Assembly (NCBI GenBank): GCA_037176845.1
Contig: JAYKXP010000033.1
Coordinates: 372,001 to 436,000 of the forward strand
Length of the DNA stretch: 64,000 bases
Direction of reading: 5' to 3'
Source: Paramarasmius palmivorus
Taxonomy: Eukaryota; Basidiomycota; Agaricomycetes; Agaricales; Marasmiaceae
Under the pieces are notes generated by a model. The model worked only from the letters and a program-made list of their open reading frames with translations. It ran no database searches and was not told the DNA's origin. The translations under genes were made by a program, and so were the position numbers. Below, in pieces: positions 11,334 to 23,299 of this stretch (its first letter is position 1; the number at the start of each line of letters is the position of its first letter).

Positions 11334-11786
11334 TAAATCAATCTATTCTTGACACTTACAAATTCCTGACGATTGAGCTCTGACTCGCGATCATCAGATG
11401 TAGCGCCCAACGGAAGGGAGTGATAGCCTTTCTGTCGGATCGTAGGTTGGCAGCAATAGTAGGCACCGTGGGGGTGATGTTTATGATAAGTGAGAACACA
11501 TCTCGGGTAATAGAGCGATAGAAAACTCGAAACAGCTTGAAACTTGAGAGGTATGTGCTGCTGAGGTCTAGATATTTGGTCTGATCAGTCGTCCAAAAAC
11601 GTCTAATTGTTTCCCCGTGACTACATTACAGTATCCCGCGATAAACTTACCGCTTCGCGTCGCTGTAATAGCTCGCTAGACGCGACGTCTAGGTATGGTA
11701 GCTGAGAGCCTTAAATCACCCGCGACCTGGACACAACGAGGTTTTATAACGACGTATGTAGAAGTACTGGGGCAAGATAAGACTAA

Positions 11787-11903
11787 CGAAGGTAAAGAAA
11801 CGAGCTTGTTTATATAGTAATGGACCGGGTAAACGGATAATAGGAGAGCGGAGATTGTAAGGGATGCGTAAATGCTGAGAAGTAGGCGTAGGCGTTACAG
11901 TCG
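11787..11903. repeat. Dispersed repeat R3 (partner 51974-52088)
   Basis: About 115 bp with high identity to 51974-52088. Both begin at GGTAAAGAAA and end at GTAGGCGTTACA, after which the two loci differ completely. No terminal inverted repeat was seen. Confidence 0.75.
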
Positions 11904-12072
11904 CCCAGTGGATGCATACACACCCATTCATTGTTCGTGCCTGAGTAACAGATGGTTCACTTTGTCGGTCTGTATAGTAACATAAGAGCACACGTCAACC
12001 AAAAGGGATGTTATACAGCATAAAGAACTCTACGTCTATTTTGTCTAGCATGATGATTCTTGCATTCGTTCT

Positions 12073-14196
12073 TCAATATTCGTAGTCTTTCTTCGATAAA
12101 TCTAGTATTTCTTTCGCTTCGGGGAAGCGGGGTCTGGAAGAACATTTATAGCTTGGCGGGTGACTGTACGTCAATGTCAATAACGTCTTCGTGCAAATAA
12201 TTCAGTATCTTCGTACCTATTGACTCCCCGACCAACATCATCCAAAACAACTGGCTCAGAATCTTTTTCAGGCTCAAGAACGACCGCCCACAGAACAACT
12301 GCAAAGGACAGCACTGCGTTGTTTGCTACATGTCTCCCGGGACAGAGTCTGTCGAATCTATCAATGCAATGTCTATTTTCCATCAGATTTTTTGAACCTA
12401 GTCCCAAAGCCAAATGTATAATGCCCCTGATCCTGAGTATCAGGGGGTGCTTTCTTGTGTGTTCCATCCTCATTCAGGTGCCGCTCCGGCCGAAATTCAT
12501 CTGGTTTGCCACCAAATGTCTCGTTGTCATGATTCATTGCACTGTTGAATAACCATTATGAATGGATAGAGTTCGGATGGTCTGTAAACTTACAGCACAT
12601 TCGGAATAATAATGCTTCCTTTCGGGATGTGATACCCCTCATATTCATCATCCTAATGCTCACATGTTAGCATGCTCATCGATTTCAAGTCAGTGCTGCG
12701 CCTGACCTCTGATGATGTATGAGATAAACCCATCGGTGAAGCTGGTCGCCAACGCATAACCTATGAGCCGTTAACAGTCGTATATCCGAGAGTTAGAAAG
12801 GCATGACCATCAACCTCCTTGACAATTGCCCTGATGTAAGGTAAACTCTTCATATCCTCGTGTGTCGGAACCCTTGCGCGTCCCACGACTAGGTCTAGTT
12901 CATCTTGTGCCTTCTTTTGAGCCTCAGGGTATGCGATCATAGCTCGTACAAGCCATCCCATGGTGATAGCACTCTATCAGGGACAGTGTAAGTAACTACC
13001 AATGATGTTTCATCAGTGAATATCTCACAGTATCATATCCAGCCGTGCTTAGGCGTTGTCAGGACCCGATAAGCATCAAAACAAGGGGAAAATCACATAC
13101 TACATTACAGCAGCCAACCATGCACATTCAATATCATTTAGTCCATGTTTGTGCTGGCTCCCTAGTATCGAAGCACAAAAGCTGGGTCCGGTGTTATGTT
13201 TCTCTGCCTGTACACAGCAAAACTTCATAGTCGAACTGGTGAAAAGAAAGTAGGACACGAACCTCTTTCTCTTTGACTTCCAGGAACATACTCAAGTATC
13301 TCTCGGAGTACGCGCGAAACATCTCTTGACTATCCCTCTTCCATTTCGCCATATAATTCGGCAGCGCCTCTAGAAAAGGAAGATGGTTGACGAGATATCT
13401 TCCGGGAACCATGGAGTTGGCTATAGCATGTACGATCTCATCCAGTGATGAGATGATAGGATCACGGTGGGACTCCAAGGATGATTTGTTGTAGATTATG
13501 GAGACCATAGATGAAGCTGTGAACCTTTTGACATGATGTTCAGCGGATAGAGGTTTGGTGATATCTATGAAAACGTACCGATGGATATGGTCATCGCACA
13601 AGGCTGGGTCATTAAGCATGTCTCCAGCTAGCCTAATGGCTTCGCCTAATTGGATCCTGTTATAACGAGAACTGACTCGCACATTGATAGCCTCGTGGGA
13701 GGCACGACGCATTGAGCGCCACCTGTAATAAACACGCGGAGCGTCAGGTTTTCTGCACACGTCGAGAATTGAATGTCATTCACATAGCTCCAACATTCAT
13801 CAAAGAGACAAATAAGCCTCCGGTGATATAGTCTGCAACTACCAACCGTGAACGCCCCGAATAATTGGAGGCACGCCGACACAGAAGATCACCAGCGACT
13901 CTTGCAGAGTTGAGTAGGATGACATCTTGGTTGAACAATCGAAAATAGACGATTTCACCTGTGAAATTGCACGCCTAAGCACTCACTAACATGGTCTTCG
14001 GTAAAGATTACGCACCATATTTTCTCTTCCATTCGACAAAGGTGTGCCATGGGCGGTTCTGGTCGAGCTGAAGGGCATTCCCTACCAATGGATATCCCTT
14101 GGGACCTGGGGGAAGTCTGCTGACCTTCAAGCCCTTGAAGTAGAGAAGACCCACAGTGAACGTGAGTGCAAGTCCTAGGATAAAGATGTTGTTCAT
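12073..14196 (-). CDS. Cytochrome P450 monooxygenase (P450-2), 12 exons
   Basis: Paralogue of P450-1 with the same expected role as a membrane-anchored haem monooxygenase of unknown substrate. Exons: 14196-14016, 13958-13784, 13722-13579, 13524-13263, 13207-13101, 13047-13029, 12973-12815, 12760-12707, 12652-12594, 12541-12398, 12348-12217, 12163-12073, total 1527 nt (508 aa). Motifs are the N-terminal helix from MNNIFILGLAL, hinge PPGPKGYPLVGN, C-helix WRSMRR, I-helix AGYDTS, K-helix EVMR with RWRP, and haem loop FGFGTRLCPGR. Exons 2 to 10 have exactly the lengths of those in P450-1 (175, 144, 262, 107, 19, 159, 54, 59, 144), although the sequences and introns differ. That is strong evidence of constraint and of the gene model. 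Its intron 10 starts with GT, unlike P450-1. Confidence 0.92.
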
Positions 14197-14456
14197 GTTG
14201 GGGCTGACACTCGGGAAAATTCCTTGTGCCTTTATACTATCGTTTTGAGGCTGTTGAATAATCTTGCTATCACCTAGGTTCATGTGTTCTTCTAGATATC
14301 GGGATAACGCACTCCCGTCACGGCCAGTAGGCCCCGCAGTATGGCTAAGAGAAAGAATGGTCAACGGAGAAATCGGTAACCCAAAAAACAACGCACGCTG
14401 ACTCTTTAATGGCACTTTTCAACCGATCTTAAGGCTTTCTAGCCTGTAAATGCTAT

Positions 14457-14816
14457 CTACTTTGCTTTGTTGATTCTGATTGCCAAGAATGCATGCCACT
14501 TTGGCTTCAAAGGTGACTGGGGAGTTCCGATAAGTGCAATGGAGAAGAGATCACTGTCATTCCGGTACTTCAAGACGTAGGTAAAGTAGCCAACGTGCGC
14601 CACACCCACGTCACTTGGCAGTCGCATTCCGATATCAATCCTCTCTATCATCGCGGCCCGTTTTCTTACGTGCCTCGCTGAAATTGTGACCGCATGCCGT
14701 ACTGACTTTACATGTGATTTGATAGAGCAACGGGAACGTCTCAGTCGCTCGTCGGGTTTCGGTTGACCGTTCAAAGTCGTGGAGCTGGCGTATATGCACC
14801 TGCGGTGAAAGAACAA
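14457..14816 (-). CDS. Hypothetical ORF with a duplicated scrap nearby
   Basis: An open frame of 119 codons whose C-terminal half (around MIERIDIGMRLP, HVGYFTYVLKYR, KPKWHAFLAIRI) reads like protein. I recognise no family. Parts of it (the ATCGGAATGC and GTGTGGCGC boxes and ACTGACTTTAC-GTGATTTGAT) recur in decayed form at 15060-15320 in the same orientation. Low confidence as a gene. Confidence 0.3.
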   Translation of the reverse strand: MFFHRRCIYASSTTLNGQPKPDERLRRSRCSIKSHVKSVRHAVTISARHVRKRAAMIERIDIGMRLPSDVGVAHVGYFTYVLKYRNDSDLFSIALIGTPQSPLKPKWHAFLAIRINKAK

Positions 14817-15059
14817 GATGTCAGAGTCGGAGATACAAATCTCAGATAGTAAGGATGGCTCAAAAGAAGAAACCGTTATCAGCGGAACTTAACCTCTGCT
14901 CTACTCAATGAGGTGATTTATTTCCCTTCGAATTTCTGTTGTTGTAGGTCCACTGTATAGTTGAATTCAATCGGACTCAGGGTGTATGCTCTTAATCAGT
15001 ATCTACAGGTCCAGTCTTGGGCTTTTTCACCGAGCAAGTAGGATCAAGGCAGTAAGTTC

Positions 15060-15320
15060 ATCGAAGTGGACTCACAATCCGGTCAAAGCGGCGCCACACT
15101 CACAAAGCACGGTTGCATTCCGATAACAGCTCGGACCACCACCATGGACTTCAGTCTTAAACTGTGTAATGGACTACATCTATTGACATTTGGGTGCACG
15201 CCCTTCACAAGAGTGACCGAATATGGTGACCAGTGCTTTGAGGATACATCAAAGTATATACAAAGCTGTCAGGTTTAGTTTACTCACCGTACTGACTTTA
15301 CGTGATTTGATGAAGTACAG
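15060..15320. repeat. Decayed copy of part of 14600-14725
   Basis: It shares ATCGGAATGC, GTGTGGCGC and CTGACTTTAC-GTGATTTGAT with the open frame at 14457-14816 but has no open frame of its own in that register. Confidence 0.4.
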
Positions 15321-15339
15321 TGTCTAATACCATTCATTG

Positions 15340-15600
15340 CGTGATCCCGTTTGATCGCTGCCATGGTACAATCTTGTACCACTCAAACCCAGCTCCAAAC
15401 ATTCTCTCATTTCTCGGCTTAGTACACATAAATGTAAACCTTTGCCAGAACGTTGATAAGCACGATATACATTCTCAGGACACCACTAGTAAGAACTTAT
15501 GCCGAGAAGTGTCGGGGGAGTCAACGGATCAAAATGGCATCGACGCATTGATTCCTACCGGGCACTGTACTAACGGCAAGCACCCGAAGAGTCCCTATGC
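15340..15600 (+). repeat. Orphan copy of the toxin gene's 3' flank
   Basis: It matches 47065-47290, the sequence just after the Cyt-like gene. Shared boxes in order are CCGTTTGAT-GC-GCCATGGTAC, CATTTCT-GG-TAATACACAT, AAGCANGATATACATTCT, GAGAAGTGTCGG, and GGATCAAAATGGCATC. No toxin coding sequence precedes it here. Confidence 0.75.
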
Positions 15601-16462
15601 TATCACCGGCAGTCCAAAGGCACTGAATGTCATGAAAGGTCGTCGTTAAAGGCTAAATCAATAACCCTGCCCACTATACTTGCTCCGTAGAATGGTCAAG
15701 GTCAGATGTACAAAGCCAATCTCCCCCCAAATGACTCAGAATTCTACACTTAGCAAAAACTACTGTCGCCTGGACGAGCCAAAATATCTTGCATGCTTTG
15801 ATCGGGCACATGGGGTGTCAGATGGTGCTCACAGATTTAGTTTCCGTGATTGAGAATGGAAGTGACATTACTAGATTTGAGGCAAAATCAAGCGAACTGT
15901 GAGTAACTATACGGGACATGTCAGTAGCTGTAGCTGTAAGGAACATGTCAGGGGATGCAGTAACGTGTACGTAGCTGTAAGGACCTGCGCAGAACGGTCC
16001 GGGTAAGTAACAGTAAGTAACGTGTAAGTAACTACTGCATGTCATTCAAAGTCCCTCCAAGAATCTTCTGAACCTCAAGATGCCATGTTGCCGCTATAGG
16101 GGGATGTGTTCATTAAGGTAACATGTAGGAAAACTAAGGATAGGGGCGTAAGGGGGACCGTTTGGTCGGTTTAAATCGTTAGTTTGTTCTAATATCTCCT
16201 CCATGATACAGGAATAACTGATACATATCGTTAGATTGGATTATTCAAGCTCGCGAAACTCGCTACACTCAAACCTACATACGGCTCGTCGATCCAACGC
16301 TCTCAAGGATAATTCACCCATTCCTGGAGTGGCCGAGAAGGCGTAAGAAGAGTAATATGAGGAGAAGGTAGGTCCATTCGTTTACCTCGCAAGCACACCT
16401 TCAATGATACCGAGCCTTGCGCCCCTACACCTCCATCGCACGGAAAGGCAAAAGGTAAGTAT

Positions 16463-16548
16463 TTGTAGTGGCCAAGATGCTATCTTGCATTTCTTTTTCG
16501 AATGGCAGTAGTACACAGCGGCTCGCGGTTCGATTCACCGCATTGGAA
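16463..16548 (+). pseudogene. tRNA-Glu pseudogene
   Basis: Twin of 10543-10629. The T arm GCGG-TTCGATT-CACCGC and the 3' acceptor CATTGGAA survive, but the 5' acceptor strand does not match. Confidence 0.7.
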
Positions 16549-16904
16549 CAGCCATTCTTTCCGTTTGCCTTGCTTTTTCCGAGTCCTTGTCTTGCTTTGC
16601 AAGTGCGGTGGACTATCTGTTGATGCAGGTGTGTGACAAAGGCTCGTATTTGATTGTCTGTATTCACCTCATGTTCGTGTTCAGGACCGTTTTCGATGGG
16701 ATGAACTTGGAAACGTTTAGTAGAGAATTGTATGGGAATTTATACGTTTTTGATCCTTTGATAGGTTCTATCTCCGTTCAGGAATGCTGACCGTCAGGTT
16801 CTCTTGGTTAGATGTATGGCTTTCTTGTTCGGTTTGCTTGATCTGTTCATTGGAAGGGCTTGAACGTGGCAGTTGTGATTGTGATATATGTTTGGCCATG
16901 ACAA

Positions 16905-16997
16905 TCCAATGTGGTGTAGTGGCTAACATTGCTGTCTTTCATACGTTGTCGCTATATGTTTGCACAGCAGCCCGGGGTTCGATTCCCCGCATTGGAA
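16905..16997 (+). tRNA. tRNA-Glu (TTC), intron-containing
   Basis: Complete cloverleaf with perfect acceptor and T stems. The intron equals that of the 10958 copy. T-rich Pol III stops follow at 17015-17024. Confidence 0.87.
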
Positions 16998-17439
16998 TAG
17001 TGTTTGGTATGAAGTTTTGTTTTTCGGGAGGAACTACTTGTAAGCGTCGATTCTTTGCGGGTTCTTTCAAGATTGTATCCAAACCTTTGAGCTGCGTTCT
17101 TTATTTCGATGCGTGACTTATCATTCATGAGTATCGCTTGATCCATCTTTTCGGCCACGCCCCGTACATTGTCATGTGATAGGTCTCTATCGCTAGTTTT
17201 ACTCTTCTTGATGGTTGTGGGACGTCGGCGGAGATGTTGGTGATGAGGTTGTATAACCGTATAGGTATGAGGTACTAAATCGTACCTGTGGATACATCCC
17301 GTCGTTCAAGTATGAAGGTACCGTGGTTTTGGACAATAGCTAGTACAGTGACATTATAGTCTTTCATTGATATACTTATTATGCAACGATTATGGAACGA
17401 TTCGGAAGAGCCGAGCGCTAGGAGCCGAGATGCACGTGG

Positions 17440-18330
17440 GTTGCCGCTTTGCCATTGACTATCACAACCCAAACGCCGACAGCTCGAATCGTACGTTTTT
17501 CTTTTTTCTGCCTAGTTACAATGTTGACCTATCTTCCCAGAACTCTTCCTTTCCTCGAGACATCCATTCTTTCAAGATCAAGCGGATACAAGGCACAACT
17601 CTTTATGCTAGAACAACCACGTTCATCTATACGCCCACAAATCGATCTCAGGACAGGCATATGTTACACCACCGTTTCACTCAGAAGATCCCGTTGCTTG
17701 AGGTCGTCAAGACACGCTCAGAGTCTTTTACCGACGCTCATCGTGGTCCTCACCCGCTCTAAATCCAGTCGCCGATCTTGGGAATCAAACCCATGCGCTG
17801 TTACGCTCCGCCATCGTCATCGATGGCGCCCTTGAGGTCTTGAGGATACCAACCACAACAGGATATTAGGCCTTCAGGGGCAGGGGTGGGTGTAGTTGAA
17901 GAAGGGAAAACACAGGTACGTCTATCTTAACCATTGCTCCTTTCCAACCGTGATTCTTACGATCAACGTCTTCGTTCTCTTATGTGCTCCACCGACATTG
18001 ATTATCTCAAAACATGAAGCTTCCTACCATACACCAAAACCGAGTTCAGGGTACCATTACTTTCATAGCTTCCTATATCACATAAACTGGGAGGACCCAA
18101 GTCGTTCTTTCCGAATCTCCTGCCATGACCATCCTACGATTTCAAGGTTCTGTCGGGAAACCCACTCTATCTGAGACGGAAGGGGAACACTCACGTCGTT
18201 TTAACCATGCTCCACCGTGGATATATGACGCCGAAGAAGGGTGTTGGCGTTTGGCCGTGTGGGTATGGTGTCGCGCGAGGATTGTACTGAGTGATCTGGT
18301 TTATGGTTGATTGAACTATGAAAACGGTCG
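17440..18330 (+). repeat. R1-variant plus R4 composite repeat
   Basis: It begins with CCCAAACGCCGACAGCTCGAATCGTACGT, a box found at 23420, 30715, 40765 and 51195 in related form. It runs through GCCTAGTTAC, then a CGCCCACAAATCGAT-like box, and ends with the R4 boxes (GACGGAAGGGGAAC, CGTGTGGGTATGGTG). The open frames inside do not persist between copies. Confidence 0.65.
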
Positions 18331-18537
18331 ACGTACTCCTCGGAATACACCCAGGAAGGAGTGGTAGCGTGAGCAAAGAGGAGGGTGAGCGTAGCGAGAG
18401 CCTGACGAGGACGGTATCAGCACACCCTGGATAGAGGGAATTAAATAGTTGACGTACCTTCCGGATACCCCCACCAGCGTAGGAGCGGGACATGTGGCGG
18501 GCGATGATACATCTGCGCATAATCTACAGGCTACAAC

Positions 18538-18629
18538 TCCAATGTGGTGTAGTGGCTAACATTGCTGTCTTTCATAGCATGCAGGTGGGAAATGCACAGC
18601 AGCCCGGGGTTCGATTCCCCGCATTGGAA
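18538..18629 (+). tRNA. tRNA-Glu (TTC), third intron variant
   Basis: The exons are identical to those of the 1008 and 16905 copies. The intron (about 19 nt, starting AGCATGCAGG) is unrelated in sequence. A TTTTT terminator lies at 18650-18654. Confidence 0.86.
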
Positions 18630-19254
18630 TATCACCCCCTGATCCTCTCTTTTTCTCTTGCGTCGATCAGATCTTATTCAACCTGCGGAGCTATCGCGCT
18701 CGTTCTTTTAACCCTCATTCTGGTTCACTGTACAACGGAGTAGGGGTTATGATCTGAAGTGATGGAATGACCAACATTGCTATCTTGTAGTTCAAAGTCC
18801 GGGATTCAATTTCCATTTCCTGCATTGTCGGTTTAACGTTCATGATTTTGGGGAAGCAGCCTTCTCGCCCAGGATCAACACCCTTTCGATCATACGGTTT
18901 CCTTCACTGTTAGTGCCGAGAATGGAGGTATCACTTCGACGATAAGCGAGCATTGATAAGCAATTGGAAGCATGAACTCGCGTACTGGTGGGATACCACG
19001 CCAGTTTGCAATCTGTATGAAGATGATACAATTATATCTCTACATAGATTTGCGTTTATGTAAATCCATCTCATGGTCGCTAGAACGAAATGCAGCCTCT
19101 ATAAATCGCAGATGGGGCATGGAACTCCGATGTCGTGCAAATACTGGAATTAGCATAGCAGCTTGGGAATCGACTCCCCGCGTTGGGAATCGACACGTCG
19201 TTCAGTGAATCCAAATGGTTTGGGTTGAATATTCTGAGAGACTTTTAGTGTGAT

Positions 19255-20870
19255 GCTGGATCATCGTAAAATCTTCTTTAGAATGACCACCGGCACGGAA
19301 TCGCGCCGAGCCGGAGGGCGATCAGGTTAGGATTGGACATCGCGTGTTGATGCTTCTTGCTTCTTCAACTTTGACTATCACCATCCTTTTCCTTCTTTCT
19401 GCCTAGTCACGAGGGTTTACCACTCTCCGAGGTCTTGCTTTCTATCCGAATACATAGAAGCAGGTCGAATCTAAGCCAGCTCCTACGTGCACGGTACTCG
19501 ACACTCATCATATTGCGAGGACGTCCTCAACTCTGATACCGGTCTATGAGTTCAAGCGGTATCAAGACTCTTACCATATATCCCGTTACACTAGGACACC
19601 ATCACGCCCACGAGTTGATATCAGAAGAAAGACTTCATTCCTGGGCGTCGCCTCCTTCCTAAGTTATTTATGGATGATTACTATTCCGGAGCGACATTGG
19701 AGTATATTGGAGATGATTATGCGGGTGCATTGGGATATGTCAACTTTTGCCATAATGAACATGACGCAGGACTAATAGGTACAACCAAGACTGGTTCAGC
19801 GGTCATTTTGTTGCATCATTCTTCCGCACAACACCTACCTCTCATTGATAGCTTGAAATATACGTACTCATCCGCTGCAATGTCGAATGTACGCTGTCTC
19901 GGGTACGTCAAACGGTCGTGTATGAAGGGGTGATCAGAGAGTTGATGGTTCTTAAGCCTCAAGCTGACTATCACCATCCAAACTCCGACATTGACTAGAA
20001 CCGTGCGTTCCCTTCAGAACTTTCGTTGGGAATGTTACTCGTAATTTATCGCGTTACGCTATTGCACCAACATGCGCCCCAGAATCGATATCAGACGATG
20101 AAAGGTGATCCCTGGCTATTTATGGGCGATGCGCTCATTATCATCGCAGACTGTTGACGTATATCCCGTTACACTAGGATACCATCAAGCCCACGAGTCG
20201 ATATCAGAAGGAAAGACTTCATTAATCATTCCTGGGTGTCACCTCCTTCCTATTTATGGATGGTTATCATCCCGGAGCGACATTGGAAGATATTGGATGT
20301 GTATTGGGATGGGAGGTATGTCGACCTCCCTACATTGGGAATAGGTGCTTCCGCATGTTTTTGTACCGTACTCAGCCGGAGATTGGGGGGTCACGCACAC
20401 CAAGTTGGTGATCCAAGTTCTTTCTTCTTCAAATTTGACCATCACCATCCAAACTCCGCCACGTCCAATTGCTAGTAGCAGGTTGACCGCTCGTCATCAG
20501 AGGACATAAACGCAGGCCAAATATAAATCGACTCCTACCAGGCCCTCAATCTGGGTGGGAATGTTACTTGCTATCATGAAGACCTGCTCAAATACACCAC
20601 TCCCTCTCCTAGTTCAAGCGGATCGTAGACTCTTTCGTTTTTCCATACAATTCCTGTTCATCGATGCTGTGTTCGTTTTCATCCCGGAGTGGCGACATCG
20701 GAGGGTACTGGAAACGATTATACGGGCAAAGGCGTGTGGGTGTATTGAGTTGGGAGGTGTGTCGACTTTTTTGTCTCGATAATCAGGGCGCAGGACTGAT
20801 CATTCGACCCAAGACTGGTTCAGCGGACATTTTGTTGAAACCCCCTCCCCCCCACACACACACACTCTCT
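19255..20870 (+). repeat. Three tandem R1 repeat units
   Basis: Units begin near 19370, 19965 and 20420 with ACTATCACCATCCAAACTCC. They pass through a ground box TCAAGCGGAT-AAGACTCTTA, CGATATCAGAAGGAAAG, and TATGGATGGTTAcCATtCCGGAGCGACATTGG. They end with GGGAGGTATGTCGAC and ACCCAAGACTGGTTC. Box spacing differs between units. A CCCCCCACACACACAC microsatellite lies at 20840-20870. I cannot assign R1 to a known element. Confidence 0.7.
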
Positions 20871-21234
20871 CGGTCACCCTCAACGTTTGAATACGAAGAC
20901 GAAATAACCAAAGGCAGTGATTCCTTCTGTTATGATCGCTGGAACCAAATGGTCGCCTTATCTTCTTTGACATCTGTCCTGCTATGATCCCAATGCTGGC
21001 TCCTACTCTATCCGCATATGGGCTTTCCTGCCTTTACACAGCGCCCAGGGGTTCCGGATTTGAACGAGCCTGTCCGAATCGGCGTCTGACATGCGATGTC
21101 GCTGTGAGTTTTTAGAAACTTTCCTCGTGGCAGCGCTTTGGCCTCCACCAGGTGTTTTTGAGTGTCTGAACATCTGATTCTTTTGCCTAGAGTACGAGCA
21201 CCAATACCTAGTCAAAACTCCAGTCCGTCCGGCG

Positions 21235-21600
21235 TTCTGTGGAGCTATGGTTTATCGGACGTGATCTCGGTCGATCAAGTTAGGCAACCAATGCCTGCGT
21301 TCTAGCAAATATATTGTTTAGGACAGTCCCTTCCAGCTCGCCGTATTCTTCAAATATCGACGTCTCAGGCCACAAGCGTGTTTGAAGCTTGAAGGTGATT
21401 GACCCTTTGAAACAGAACTCGGACCGACGCAGATCAAACATCACCGAGGCAATAGATAAAATTTGCTATTCTTAGTCTCCATAGACAAAAGTGAATATCA
21501 CATTGTAAACATTGTAAACATTGGCTGACAGCTGTCAAATTTGAACAGCGCTTCCGCTTCACGAAAACCGGACTTCCTGGCCATAGGAAGTCCCTTGCTT
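21235..21600 (+). pseudogene. Decayed copy of the unknown coding piece seen at 38310-38645
   Basis: It follows 38364-38620 in order: CGATCAAGT-AGGCAA, TTCTAGCAAATAT, ATCGACGTCTCAG, TGAAACNGAACTCG, and the GTCAAATTTGAACAGCGCTTCCGCTT box. Here the frame is broken by small insertions and deletions. Confidence 0.5.
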
Positions 21601-22182
21601 CAGTCACTTCTGAGCCGCCTTCGGAGCGAAGGAGCGGACATATCGCGGATGCGAACTTATTCCGGATCTGCAATCGCTATGCAGTGGAATACTGGTCTCA
21701 GTACCTTCAATGTTTTACTTAATATAGCCTCTTCACGCGATTACTCTTCTGTCTTTACAATACATACCGATGAAAACCTCGAGTGCCCCCATTTTAGACG
21801 CAATTTGGGAGCTCATACCAGACATTAGTTCGTAGAACGCCATCCAGAAAAAGCCACTATGTAGATACTACATTGAGAGGATGTGGTCAGTATGCTTTTT
21901 GGTACCAAGTTAAAAATGGCACAATTCTTCCTACGACAACTATTGTATATCGGGGAATATGGTTGAATTCCCGGTAATGAATAAGCTCGGGGACAGGGCC
22001 TTTGGTACCCATGCCAGGGCTATTCGTTATTGGAATTCGACTGTAAACCCAGTCCTGTGTAAGGATTTAGGATGTGGCTTGTATGCGTCATAGTTACTGT
22101 TTTCTCTTGATATCAATACATATCCACTGGGGGAGCAGCATATAAGATGCTTTCGCAGCTACGCAAACTATACATTGCACGG

Positions 22183-23139
22183 ATGGACAGAAAAACACGC
22201 TCCTCTCAGCAACGTGTTGGTCCTCGCGCTGTCAGAGCATGTATCAACTGTCGTCGTCAAAAGACCAGGTGTAAACCTCATCGCAAAGAAGGACTTACAG
22301 ACGACTCTGAGGTCTGCACGCGATGTTACATGAAAGGGATTCATTGCGAATACCTTCCCGTCAAATCTCTCTCGTCTTCACGGCGGCACAAGGAACCACA
22401 AATGTCCCTTCCCGAACCTCCTTTCCCCTCGCTAAGGTTAATCCCAATTCGAACACCGCCACAGGCTAGTGTTATTGTCGGTCAGGCCACCGAATGCCCA
22501 TCACTTCCTTCCACTTTCGCCTTCCTAGATGAAGGCCTACGTTCAGACTACACAAACAACGATCGCTTCGCCGGTGCCTTTGGAAATAGCGACCCAAGCG
22601 TCATTTCCATGCAGCAGGAATCATGGAACCGGAACGATTCTCATCCGGAACAGTGTTGGGAAAATTGGCATTTCCCGTCAGTGGCAACAGCTCTACCCGA
22701 GTTAGAGCACGCCTCGATGGTCCCGGGACCAAGTTCATACCACAACACAAACAACGATCGCTTCGCCGGTGCCTATAGCGACGAAAACATCCTTTTTATG
22801 CAGCAGGAATCATGGAACCGAAACGAGTCTCATCAGGAACATTCTTGGGAAAATTGGCATTTCCCGTCAGTGGCAACGGCTACATCCGAGCTAGAACACG
22901 CGTCGATGGCCCCGGGACCAAGTTCATACCAACAAAACGGAGGCTTTACTTTACCCAGCTCTTCACAGCACTCTTTTGCGCAGGTAGATGAACGCCATAT
23001 ACCGTGGGACCCCCAGACAGGGTTTGTATTCTTATAATAGCTCAATCTATATGCTGACAGAGCGACCGTTATAGAAATATTGCGGCTATATGCCCAGGAC
23101 AGCCATGTTCCTGTGGACATCACTAGATTTCTCCTCTGA
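22183..23139 (+). CDS. Small Zn(II)2Cys6 transcription factor, copy A
   Basis: Likely a nuclear DNA-binding protein with a fungal binuclear zinc cluster. I start at 22183 rather than at an upstream ATG (22147), because the latter overlaps the TATA-like TATAAG at 22141 that all copies share and 22183 aligns with the start of copy B. Exons 22183-23021 and 23061-23139 give 305 aa. The ligands are Cys20, 23, 30, 45, 48 and 55 (ACINC, RRQKTRC, CTRC, GIHC). A Ser/Pro/Gln-rich middle follows, with a tandem repeat of about 60 residues (NNDRFAGA...SWNRN...WHFPSVAT twice). Then come HIPWDPQTG and a conserved tail IEILRLYAQDSHV. No fungal middle-homology region is present, so the protein is far shorter than usual factors of this class. 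It appears intact. Confidence 0.85.
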
Positions 23140-23299
23140 GATTAAGCAGCACTGTAACAAAGTTTCGGCAGCCTAAAGTACTACGTACAGCGTAAAAGTT
23201 CCTTTTGATGTCTGAGCCTTGTAAAGTATGGAGGCATCTTCCCCGATAATAGATTTACACCTGCAGCAAATATTCACAGTCTTGGTGTATCTCGACCGA

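Larger units (their letters stand above)
16200..17035 (+). repeat. tRNA-bearing duplicated block, copy 2 (partner 10080-11070)
   Basis: See the box order given for copy 1. Copy 2 has a few extra short insertions but keeps the intact tRNA-Glu at 16905 and the decayed one at 16463-16548. Confidence 0.85.

Noticed and set aside
20839..20870. C-run and CA repeat
   Set aside because: Ordinary microsatellite; no sign of function beyond R1.
22147..22182. Upstream ATG of copy A as the start
   Set aside because: The ATG is part of the TATAAGATG element shared by all copies. Alignment with copy B supports 22183.
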